64,000 nucleotides of DNA from Massilia terrae (lineage in GTDB: Bacteria; Pseudomonadota; Gammaproteobacteria; Burkholderiales; Burkholderiaceae_D), in the NCBI RefSeq assembly GCF_024753145.1, contig NZ_JANUGU010000002.1, positions 620,001-684,000 of the forward strand, in the 5' to 3' direction. How positions within the stretch are numbered: position 1 is the stretch's first letter; each line of letters opens with the position of its first letter. Below are positions 25,809-33,136 of the stretch, piece by piece. Under the pieces are notes generated by a model that saw only the letters and a program-made list of their open reading frames with translations, was not told where the DNA came from and did not search any database. The translations under genes and the position numbers were made by a program.

Positions 25809-27224
25809 TTACTGCTTCGGCAACCCACCCAGCAACGCCGCCACCTTGGGTTTCGGCTTCGACGCCCCTCCGGTCGCCACGGTATTGACGGCTTCCTTGC
25901 GCGGCGCCACCGACGGCTCGTAGGGCTTGAGGAACCACGGATCCACCTTCTCCCGGCGCGGCGGCGGGCTCGACGGACGCGGCGAACGCTCCGGCCGCGC
26001 CTCGCTCTCGCCGCTGCGGCGTGCCGGACGCTCCCGGCCGAAGCCGCGCGACGACGGCGCGAAGCCGGCCAGTTCGGCACGGGTGACGGTCTGCTTGATC
26101 AGCTTTTCGATGTCGGCCAGCAGGCGCTCGTCCTTGTCCGAAAACACCGAAATCGCATCGCCCGACGCACCCGCGCGGCCCGTGCGGCCAATGCGGTGAA
26201 CGTAGTCCTCGGCGTTGTACGGCAGGTCGTAGTTAATGACGCACGGCAGATCCGAAATGTCCAGGCCGCGCGCGGCGACGTCGGTCGCCACCAGCACCTC
26301 GATCTCGCCCTTCTTGAACGCGTCCAGCGCGGCCATGCGTTCCTGCTGGGTCTTGTCGCCGTGGATCGCGGAGGCCTTGATGCCGGCCTGCTCCAGCGAG
26401 CGCGACAGGCGCGAGGCGCCGATCTTGGTGTTCGAGAAAATGATCACCTGCTTGAGCTCGCGCGAGCGGATCAGGAATTCCACCACGTCGCGCTTCTGCT
26501 CTTCCGGCACCTTGTACACCACCTGGGTGACCTTGTCGGCGGTAGCGTTGCTGCGCGCCACTTCGATGGTGACCGGATCGGTGAGGAAACTGCCCGCCAG
26601 CTTTTTGATTTCCGGCGAGAAGGTGGCCGAGAACATCAGGTTCTGGCGCTTCTTCGGCAGCAGGTTGATGATGCGCTGCAGGTCGGGCAGGAAGCCCATG
26701 TCCAGCATGCGGTCGGCTTCGTCCATGACCAGCATCTGCACCTGGGCCAGGCTGATGTTCTTCTGTTCGACGTGGTCGAGCAGGCGGCCCGGGGTGGCGA
26801 TGACGACTTCGACGCCGCGGCGCAGGGTTTCGGTCTGCGGCTTCATGTCCATGCCACCGAACACGACGGTGGAGCGCAGCGCGGTGTGCGCGGCGTAGGC
26901 CTTGACGTTGTCGGCCACCTGCACCGCCAGTTCGCGGGTCGGGGTCAGGATCAGGGCGCGCACCGGGTGGCGCGCCGGCGACATGCTGGTGCTGGCGTGC
27001 GCCAGCAGCAGCTGGATGATGGGCAGCGAGAAGCCGGCGGTCTTGCCGGTGCCGGTCTGGGCCGCGCCCATGACATCGCGCCCTTGCAGGACGATGGGGA
27101 TGGCCTGGGCCTGGATCGGGGTCGGGTGGACATAGCCCTGGTCCGTGAGCGCGCGCAGGATTTCCGGTGCGAGGCCGAAATCGGCGAAGCGCACTTGCTC
27201 ATTATTGTTCGGTGTATCAGACAT
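25809..27224 (-). CDS. rhlE: DEAD-box ATP-dependent RNA helicase (RhlE-type)
   Basis: A 471-residue RNA helicase. Visible motifs in order: Q motif (FADFGLAPEI...PTPIQAQAIP), Walker A AQTGTGKT (about 54-61), PTRELAVQ, TPGRLLD, DEAD box in VMDEADRMLDMGF, SAT in FSATFS, then IIFSNTK, VATDVAARGLD and HRIGRTGRAG. After about residue 370 the tail is basic and Pro/Arg/Ser-rich, as in RhlE proteins that remodel ribosomal and messenger RNA. It is a single-gene unit with repeats on both sides. RhlE is preferred over DbpA or SrmB by motif spacing and the tail, but not proven. Confidence 0.9.
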   Translation of the reverse strand: MSDTPNNNEQVRFADFGLAPEILRALTDQGYVHPTPIQAQAIPIVLQGRDVMGAAQTGTGKTAGFSLPIIQLLLAHASTSMSPARHPVRALILTPTRELAVQVADNVKAYAAHTALRSTVVFGGMDMKPQTETLRRGVEVVIATPGRLLDHVEQKNISLAQVQMLVMDEADRMLDMGFLPDLQRIINLLPKKRQNLMFSATFSPEIKKLAGSFLTDPVTIEVARSNATADKVTQVVYKVPEEQKRDVVEFLIRSRELKQVIIFSNTKIGASRLSRSLEQAGIKASAIHGDKTQQERMAALDAFKKGEIEVLVATDVAARGLDISDLPCVINYDLPYNAEDYVHRIGRTGRAGASGDAISVFSDKDERLLADIEKLIKQTVTRAELAGFAPSSRGFGRERPARRSGESEARPERSPRPSSPPPRREKVDPWFLKPYEPSVAPRKEAVNTVATGGASKPKPKVAALLGGLPKQ

Positions 27225-27791
27225 ATTGTTTTTCGGGCATTAAATCGATCTGCTCTACGGCCGCGCCTGGGCGGCGAGGCCTGTCAGGACGGGCCAACGC
27301 GGGGAATTCCGGGATGGACAGGGATGGGCCGCCGGCTGGACGGCGTGCGGACGTAGATGCACTTTTCAGCGCCCTAAACGATACCCTAAATCCTTGACAG
27401 TGTATATGGATTCGTGATTTGGCGCTTGGTTTGGCTCTGCGGTGAAAGCAAGGCGATCGTCGCAGCGTAAATACAGCAGAGCGCCGTCGTTCCCGGCACT
27501 GCCGGGAACGACTCCCGGCGAAGGCCGGGACCCATGCTGGGTTTGACGCCACGCGGCGTGGTTTTATCCACCACCTCTAAACCGTCGTCCCCGGGCAGGC
27601 GCGGACCCATGCTGAATTTGCAGGGCCGGGGCCAACTTTTCGATGACGCAAAGTATCTATGGGTCCCCGCCTGCGCGGGGACGACGTGCCAAAAGTGGTT
27701 TTTTTCAATCGGTTCAGTAAGCACGCGGTCTATGGGTCCCGGCCTGCGCCGGGACGACGTGCTAATTCATTGGCAAAAGGAAACGCCCAGC
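27225..27791. other. Repeat-rich intergenic region
   Basis: 567 bases without a gene. The left part (27225-27480) is the helicase leader; the right part holds four palindromic repeat units. A TTGACA at 27394 has no -10 partner. No RNA gene was recognised. Confidence 0.55.
27485..27765. repeat. Cluster of four dispersed palindromic repeat units
   Basis: Units at 27485-27540 (a compound element in which a GTTCCCGGC/GCCGGGAAC hairpin is fused to a standard unit), 27581-27613 (degenerate), 27654-27690 and 27728-27765. Each joins a C/G-rich palindrome to CCCAT(AGA) on one flank and CGTCGT on the other; the last two are inverted relative to the first two. Confidence 0.8.
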
Positions 27792-28505
27792 CTACAACTT
27801 CCAGCCCCGCGCCAGCGCCGCCCTTTCGCCCGCCTCATCCAGCGGCGCACCTGCAATTCGCTGGGTAATCTCGTCGTTGACGGTGCGCGGCATGCCGCCC
27901 GCCTGCGTGGTCTCGGCCAGCACCGCGATATGCCAGCGCTCGCCGGTCTTGCACGCCAGTCCGCCGGCGCCGCCCATCACGAAGCTGCGGCAATAGCTGC
28001 CGTCCTTCGCCAGGAAACTCTGGCCGATCAGCACATTGCCCTCGCTGCCCGACAGTTGCCGCGCCAGCGCCTGGGCCAGGTTGCCCTGCGCCACCAGCGC
28101 CCCGCCCTTCGGCTCGACCGCCGCCAGGCCGGATTCGCCCTGCATCAGGCTGTACGCGAACACGCCCTCGAAGGCGCCGATCGCCAGCGCCGCGGCCAGC
28201 ACCGCCCACTGGCGCCATGACCAGCGCCGCTTGCCCGGCGGCGGCTGGGCCGCCTGCTGGCGCGCGGCGCGCACCGCGTCCAGCTGCACCACCTTGCCGT
28301 TGGTCGGCACGCGCGGCGGCGGCGCCGGATCGTCGTTGAGGATGGCGCCGTAGGTCTGGTAAGCGCGCGCCCGTACGGCCCGATGCCGCGCCACCCGCGC
28401 CGCGAGCGCCGGATCGGCCCGCATCGCCCGTTCCACCTCGGCGCGCAGCGGCTGGTCGAGCTGGCCGCGTGCGTACGCCATCAGTACTTCATCGGAATAA
28501 TTCAT
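27792..28505 (-). CDS. Anti-sigma-factor-like membrane protein without adjacent sigma gene
   Basis: A 237-residue protein that closely resembles the anti-sigma factor encoded at 41725. Both start MNxSDxVLMAYAxGxL, share AEVExAMRADPxxAAxVxRHRAxRA, a single membrane helix (here about 110-130) and the exported segment DGxYCRSFxMGxxGGLAC. The first about 70 residues form a zinc-less anti-sigma-type cytoplasmic domain; the rest is periplasmic. The chosen ATG is preceded by GAGGAC; a longer frame gives a 14-residue Arg-rich extension. Unlike its paralog, no ECF sigma gene lies upstream. Confidence 0.7.
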   Translation of the reverse strand: MNYSDEVLMAYARGQLDQPLRAEVERAMRADPALAARVARHRAVRARAYQTYGAILNDDPAPPPRVPTNGKVVQLDAVRAARQQAAQPPPGKRRWSWRQWAVLAAALAIGAFEGVFAYSLMQGESGLAAVEPKGGALVAQGNLAQALARQLSGSEGNVLIGQSFLAKDGSYCRSFVMGGAGGLACKTGERWHIAVLAETTQAGGMPRTVNDEITQRIAGAPLDEAGERAALARGWKL

Positions 28506-28677
28506 GATCCGGTCCTCGCTCCGTCGGGCCCGGCGACGCGGTGCCATCGCTGGCGGCCTTGCGGCAAGCCGGTCCGACAGCTCATCTTAGCACCGGCGGA
28601 AGGTCCCATGCCGCCAGCCAGGCTAGCGTGTGCCCGGCGAGACGCGTGCACGCAACGCTTGCGTGCGGCGGCGCCGT

Positions 28678-29295
28678 TCACGAGGTGATCAGGCCATGTT
28701 CGTCCAGCACATCATGCAGCAGCTCCAGCCTGATCACCGGATTGTCGAGCATGAGCATGTTGTGCTTTTGCTGGTTCGGCAGCGGCAGCAGCTCGCACCA
28801 GCGGTTGGCCACCCAGCCGCAATCGTCCAGTTTGAACGGCGGCTGGATCGGCCAGCGGTGTTGGGGGACATCGTGCAGCGAGGCCAGCACGCGGTCCAGG
28901 GCGTCGGCGGCGCCGCGCAGGTCGGACGGGATGCGCACTTCGTGGTCGTCCTCGATCAGTTCGACCTCGCCCATCCACAAGCCGCTGGCGCGGCGCTCGG
29001 CCGACAGCACGTCGAAACGGGCGCCGCCGCGGCACACCACCTGCAGCAGGCCGGGCGCGGAGGCGGTGGTGTCGTGCACCGAGGCCAGCGTGCCGGAAGC
29101 GACAAAGCGCTCGTGCGCCTGCGCCGTGCGCACCTCGTGCCCGTGGGTGAGCAGGACCACGCCGAAGTCGGTGTCCTCGGTCAGGCAGCGGCTGATCATG
29201 TCGAGATAGCGCACCTCGAAAATCTGCAGCGGCAGCACGCCGTCTGGGAACAACACCGTACTGAGCGGGAACAGGGGAAGCGAAAACGTGGCCAT
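28678..29295 (-). CDS. LON peptidase N-terminal-domain protein
   Basis: A 205-residue stand-alone LON substrate-binding domain protein. It starts MATFSLPLFPLSTVLFPDGVLPL, the typical first strand pair, followed by IFEVRYLDMISRCL and FGVVLLTHGHEV. There is no AAA or protease part, so it is not a protease; such proteins may bind unfolded peptides or act as adaptors, and their function is not established. The start was taken at the ATG giving the canonical N-terminus rather than an upstream in-frame ATG in the repeat region. Confidence 0.85.
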   Translation of the reverse strand: MATFSLPLFPLSTVLFPDGVLPLQIFEVRYLDMISRCLTEDTDFGVVLLTHGHEVRTAQAHERFVASGTLASVHDTTASAPGLLQVVCRGGARFDVLSAERRASGLWMGEVELIEDDHEVRIPSDLRGAADALDRVLASLHDVPQHRWPIQPPFKLDDCGWVANRWCELLPLPNQQKHNMLMLDNPVIRLELLHDVLDEHGLITS

Positions 29296-29370
29296 GGCTT
29301 CATCATGACAGAATCGGGGCGCCGGGCGAAGCACGATTGCGGGGGTGGATTGAGGCGAAATTCCCGACAC

Positions 29371-29485
29371 CACCGTCGTCGCCCCGCGCCGGCGGGCACC
29401 CATGGTGAGCGTGCGGACTGGCGGCCACTTTTCGACCCATCAGCGTGTCCATGGGTCCCCGCCTGCGCGGGGCCGACGGGACGCT
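29371..29485. repeat. Two inverted dispersed palindromic repeat units
   Basis: Units at 29371-29407 and 29450-29485 in opposite orientation, of the same family as those at 25655, 27485, 55815 and 63878. They lie between the LON-domain gene and the end of the ABC operon. Confidence 0.75.
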
Positions 29486-29493
29486 AATTGTAT

Positions 29494-30267
29494 TTACGCC
29501 ATCTGCCTGAGCTCATGCGGCTCTTCGGTCACGCCCAGCTCCGCCAGGATGGTGTCCTTCATCTGCTGCAGCACTGGCGTCGACAGCCGGCGCGGATGCG
29601 GCTCGTGGATTTCGAAGGTGGCCTGGATCGTGGCCGGGCGCGGCGACAGCACCAGCACCCGGTCGGCCAGGTACAGCGCTTCCTCGACGTCGTGCGTGAT
29701 CAGCACCACCGTGTGCCGCTCGACCGCCAGGATGCGCAGCAGCTCGTTGCGCATCTTCAGGTTCATCAGCGCGTCGAGCGCCGAGAACGGCTCGTCCATA
29801 TAAAGGATCTCGGGCTTGACCGCCAGCGCCCGCGCGATCTCGACCCGCTTGACCATCCCGCCCGACAGTTCGCGCGGGTAGCTGTGCTCGAAGCCTTCCA
29901 GCCCGACCAGCGCCGCGTAATGGTCGGCGGTGCGCGCGCGCTCGTCGGCCGGCAGCGCGGTCAGGCCGAACATCAGGTTCTCGCGCACCGTCAGCCACGG
30001 GAACACTGAGCCGTGCTGCGAGATCACCACGCCTTTCGGCCCCGGCTTCGCCAGCGGCTGGCCGTCCACCAGCACCGCCCCGCTGCTCGGCTTGTCGAAG
30101 CCGGAAACGATTTTCATCAGGGTCGACTTGCCGGCGCCGGACGGGCCGACGATGGCGACGAACTCGCCGTCCTCCACTTCCAGGCTGACGCCACCCAACA
30201 CGTCCAGCGAGGCGCGGCCGGTGTCGAACCGGCGCGTGACTTTGTCCAGCACGATCTTAGCGGACAT
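29494..30267 (-). CDS. NitT/TauT-type ABC transporter ATPase
   Basis: A 257-residue ATPase of the nitrate/taurine/sulfonate importer family. Walker A GPSGAGKST (about 41-49), Q-loop, signature LSGGMVKRVEIARAL and Walker B ILYMDEPFSALD are complete. It is the last gene of a five-gene minus-strand operon and overlaps the permease gene by 11 bases. The substrate cannot be deduced from the ATPase; the copper-linked neighbours are unusual for this family. Confidence 0.88.
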   Translation of the reverse strand: MSAKIVLDKVTRRFDTGRASLDVLGGVSLEVEDGEFVAIVGPSGAGKSTLMKIVSGFDKPSSGAVLVDGQPLAKPGPKGVVISQHGSVFPWLTVRENLMFGLTALPADERARTADHYAALVGLEGFEHSYPRELSGGMVKRVEIARALAVKPEILYMDEPFSALDALMNLKMRNELLRILAVERHTVVLITHDVEEALYLADRVLVLSPRPATIQATFEIHEPHPRRLSTPVLQQMKDTILAELGVTEEPHELRQMA

Positions 30268-31006
30268 AGCGCCACCTCACCGCGGGTAAGCGCTCGAGCT
30301 GGCGCATCAGCCAGTCGAGCAGGAGGCCGATCAGGCCGATCACGATCATCCCGGCCACCACCAGGTCGTAGCGGTTGCCGGCGTTGCGGGCGTCGATGAT
30401 CAGGTAGCCCAGGCCGGAGCGCGGCGCGATCATTTCGGCCGCCACCACCACCAGCCAGGCGATGCCCAGGCCGATGCGCATGCCCACCACCACCTCGGGC
30501 AGCACGGCCGGCACGATCACCTGGCGCAGCAGCACCGAGCGCGGCACGCCGAAGTTGGCGGCGGCGTCCAAGTAGCGCCGCTCGATCGCCTGCACGCCGG
30601 CGGAGGTCTGCACGATCATCGGGAACACCGAGGCCAGGAAGATGAGGAACACCGGCGAGGCGTCGCCCACGCCGAACCACAGGATGGTGAGCGGGATCCA
30701 GGCGATCGGCGAAATCGGCCGCAGGATCTGGAACAGCGGATTGAGCGCGCGCCACACGGCCGGCACGCGGCCCATCCACAGGCCCAGCGGCAGCGCGATC
30801 ACCGCGGCCAGCAGGAAGCCGGTGGCCACGCGCAGCAGCGAGGCCGTGATGTGGCGCCACAGGCTGCCGTCCAGCGCCAGCTTCCACATGCCGGCCACCA
30901 CGCGCGCCGGATCGGGGAAGATCACGCTGCCCGACAGCGCCACGGAGGCCCACCAGATGGCGACCACCAGCGCGATCAGCACGAGGGCGGGGAGCGCGCG
31001 CCTCAT
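30257..31006 (-). CDS. NitT/TauT-type ABC transporter permease
   Basis: A 249-residue permease with about six hydrophobic helices and the family start LIALVVAIWWASVALSGSVIFPDP. The EAA-type loop that docks to the ATPase is visible as DAAANFGVPRSVLLRQVIVPAVLPEVVVGMRIGLG. It overlaps the cupredoxin-like gene by four bases and the ATPase gene by 11, so the importer and copper-protein genes are translated together. Confidence 0.88.
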   Translation of the reverse strand: MRRALPALVLIALVVAIWWASVALSGSVIFPDPARVVAGMWKLALDGSLWRHITASLLRVATGFLLAAVIALPLGLWMGRVPAVWRALNPLFQILRPISPIAWIPLTILWFGVGDASPVFLIFLASVFPMIVQTSAGVQAIERRYLDAAANFGVPRSVLLRQVIVPAVLPEVVVGMRIGLGIAWLVVVAAEMIAPRSGLGYLIIDARNAGNRYDLVVAGMIVIGLIGLLLDWLMRQLERLPAVRWRYVR

Positions 31007-31464
31007 GCCGGCCCCACCAGCGGCAGGTAGTGCAGGTCGTGCACCAGCTTCTGCGTGCGCCAGCGCAGCCGGTCCCAGCCCGGCACCGGCTCGGCCACCA
31101 CGCGCACCGTCATCTGGCCGCTGGCGTGGGCGCTGCAGTTGAACTGGTAGTCGCCGGCCTGCTCGAACGGCAGGCGGAAATCCTGGCCCGGCATCACCAG
31201 CACCGGGCCGAACACCTGCGGCACGCGGTCGCGGTTGCGCAGCAGGAGCACGTCCTGCACGCCCATCGTCAGCGTGACCAGCGCCGGCAGAATCTCGATC
31301 TGCTCACCATGCATGCGGCGGTCGTAGGTGCCGCTCGGGATCTCGAACAGCTGGTCGCGGCTGGCGTAGCGCAGCGGGGCGAAGGCGCCCCACAGCAGCG
31401 CAAGCAGCAGCGCCGCCGCCAGCGCGGCATGCGGCCACCAGCGGCGCGGCAAGACATGGATCAT
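31003..31464 (-). CDS. Membrane-anchored cupredoxin-like protein
   Basis: A 153-residue protein with one N-terminal membrane helix (about 12-30) and a periplasmic cupredoxin-like domain. YQFNCSAHASGQM gives Cys110, His113 and Met118 in the plastocyanin-type C-x2-H-x4-M arrangement for a type 1 copper site. The expected fourth ligand, a His in the upstream VP-H-xxG loop, is Gln83 here (RVPQVFGP). The site may be altered, apo or structural. It lies between a SCO1 gene (ATGA overlap) and the ABC permease gene. The cupredoxin reading is from motif and length; I know no characterised close relative. Confidence 0.65.
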   Translation of the reverse strand: MIHVLPRRWWPHAALAAALLLALLWGAFAPLRYASRDQLFEIPSGTYDRRMHGEQIEILPALVTLTMGVQDVLLLRNRDRVPQVFGPVLVMPGQDFRLPFEQAGDYQFNCSAHASGQMTVRVVAEPVPGWDRLRWRTQKLVHDLHYLPLVGPA

Positions 31465-32042
31465 GCAGGCTCCTTGAGCAAGGCCCGCACGTCGTGCACC
31501 ACGTCGGCGGCCGGCCGGCCGAAGGGCAGCAGCGCGCGCAGCATGCCCTTGCGGTCGATGTAGTAGATATAGGACGAGTGCGACAGCACGTAGCCATTGG
31601 CGCCCATCGGGTGCTTCTGCACGGTGATGCCGTAGGCCTGCAGCACCGCGTCGACCTGCTGGCGGCCGCCGGTCAGGCCCGCGAAGCGCTGGTCGAACTG
31701 GCGCACCCAGGCGCCCATGCGGGCGGGATCGTCGCGTTCGGGGTCGACGCTGGCGAACACCACCTGCACCCGCGCCGCGTCCGGGCCGAGCTGCTGCATG
31801 GCCTGGGCCAGCATCGCCAGCGTCACCGGGCACACCGCCTCGCAGTGGGTGTAGCCGAAGGCCAGCAGCACCACCTTGCCGCGGTATTCGTCGAGCTTGA
31901 ACTGCTGCCCGGATCCGGCGACCAGCGCCAGCGCCGGCGCCGCGCGCGGCGGCTCGAACACGCCGGCCTTGAGTTGCGGCGCGGCCAGCGCCTGGCCGGC
32001 GAGCAGCGCAAACAGTAAAAACGATATGCAGTGTTTTCGCAT
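31461..32042 (-). CDS. SCO1/SenC-family copper chaperone/thiol protein
   Basis: A 193-residue exported protein: signal peptide (about 1-20, ending QALAAP) and a thioredoxin-like SCO domain. The copper site is visible as CEAVCP (Cys67, Cys71) and His155 in VLSHSSYIYYID. SCO proteins deliver copper to the CuA centre of cytochrome oxidase or keep its cysteines reduced; here no oxidase genes are adjacent. Instead it overlaps the cupredoxin-like gene, which suggests metallation of that protein (inference). The start is the ATG that gives the signal peptide. Confidence 0.88.
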   Translation of the reverse strand: MRKHCISFLLFALLAGQALAAPQLKAGVFEPPRAAPALALVAGSGQQFKLDEYRGKVVLLAFGYTHCEAVCPVTLAMLAQAMQQLGPDAARVQVVFASVDPERDDPARMGAWVRQFDQRFAGLTGGRQQVDAVLQAYGITVQKHPMGANGYVLSHSSYIYYIDRKGMLRALLPFGRPAADVVHDVRALLKEPA

Positions 32043-32044
32043 GA

Positions 32045-33046
32045 TTACAGCGTGATCGGGACTGGCGAGATGGCGCGCACGAAGCGCTCGTCGACGTAGC
32101 GTTCGTAGGCCACCGGGCGGCGCAGCGTCCCGGCCTGCAGCGACAGCTGCATCAGGTCCTCGAACTCGGCGCGGATCATGCGCAGGTCGCCGTAAGTGAC
32201 GCGGTCGGCCGGGTTGTTCATCACGAAGCGGATGATCTTCGGGTCCTGGTTGAAGTAGTCGCGGCGCGAGGCGATCTGCACCGCCTTCTCGCGGTTGGCG
32301 GGGGCGGCGTCGAGCCAGTGGCCGGACGCCTGCACGTAGTTGACCAGCTCCTGCACCAGGCCCGGCTGGTTGCGGATCAGGTCTTCGCGCACGGTCAGCA
32401 CGCAGCAGATGTAGTTGCGCCACTCGTCGCGCGTGAGCGCCAGCGGGCGCGCGTAGCCGGCGTTCTGGGCCGCGGCGCCGAACGGCTCGCCGGTGCAGTA
32501 GGCGTCCACCGCCTTGGCGTACAGCGCGGCCGGCATGTCGGGCGGCGCCATCTCGATGATCTCGATGTCGCGCACGTTCATGCCTTCGCGCGCCAGCATC
32601 TTGCGCAGGAAGATGTAGTCGACCGCGAAACGGCTCGGGATCGCCACGCGCCGTCCCTTGAGGTCGGAGAAGCGCCGGATCGGCGCATCGGTGCGCACCA
32701 TGATCACGGCGCCGGAGCGGTGGCCGAGCGAGACGATCTTGAGCGGAATGCGGCTGTCGGCCAGGTCCATCACCAGCGGCGCCAGCATGTAGGCGGCCTG
32801 GATGCGGCCGGTCATCAGCGATTCCTTCAGCTCGGCCCAGCCGCCGTATTTACTGAACGCGAAACGGCCGTTGCGGCCCGCGGCCTCGCAGGCGACCGGC
32901 AGGGTCAGGTTGCAAGTCACCGGCAGGCCGCCGATCACCAGTTTTTCCGGCTGGGCCCAGGCCGGCGCCAGGCCCGCCAGCGGCAGCGCGGCGGCGGCCC
33001 GCAGCAGCTGGCGGCGTCGTGTGGCGATGCGGGGCGTGGCAATCAT
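32045..33046 (-). CDS. NrtA/SsuA-like ABC substrate-binding protein (Tat signal)
   Basis: A 333-residue periplasmic binding protein. The N-terminus has a twin-arginine-like signal (ATRRRQLLRAAAALPLAG) and a cleavage site after AWA. The mature part follows the NrtA/CmpA/SsuA pattern: LVIGGLPVTCNLTLPVACEA, GRIQAAYMLAPLVM, DLKGRRVAIPSRFAVDYIFL and DAYCTGEPFGAAAQ. Several cysteines (in LPVTCN, VACEA, YICCVL) are unusual and could bind metal or form disulfides. It is the first gene of the operon, followed after two bases by SCO1. Substrate unknown: nitrate, sulfonate, thiamine-precursor or a copper-chelate are all possible. Confidence 0.82.
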   Translation of the reverse strand: MIATPRIATRRRQLLRAAAALPLAGLAPAWAQPEKLVIGGLPVTCNLTLPVACEAAGRNGRFAFSKYGGWAELKESLMTGRIQAAYMLAPLVMDLADSRIPLKIVSLGHRSGAVIMVRTDAPIRRFSDLKGRRVAIPSRFAVDYIFLRKMLAREGMNVRDIEIIEMAPPDMPAALYAKAVDAYCTGEPFGAAAQNAGYARPLALTRDEWRNYICCVLTVREDLIRNQPGLVQELVNYVQASGHWLDAAPANREKAVQIASRRDYFNQDPKIIRFVMNNPADRVTYGDLRMIRAEFEDLMQLSLQAGTLRRPVAYERYVDERFVRAISPVPITL

Positions 33047-33136
33047 CAGGGGCTTCCGGCGGTGATCTGAGCCAAAGGATTGTATCACCGCAATAGTCAT
33101 TTCCGGTCACATGCCGTGCGCCTTCGCGGCGTTTAG

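Noticed and set aside
27394-27422. Perfect TTGACA, possible plus-strand promoter
   Set aside because: No acceptable -10 at 16-18 bases (ATTTGG) and no plus-strand gene downstream.
27485-27765. CRISPR array
   Set aside because: Repeat units are palindromic, uneven in spacing and orientation, and of unequal sequence; no cas genes. They belong to the dispersed repeat family.
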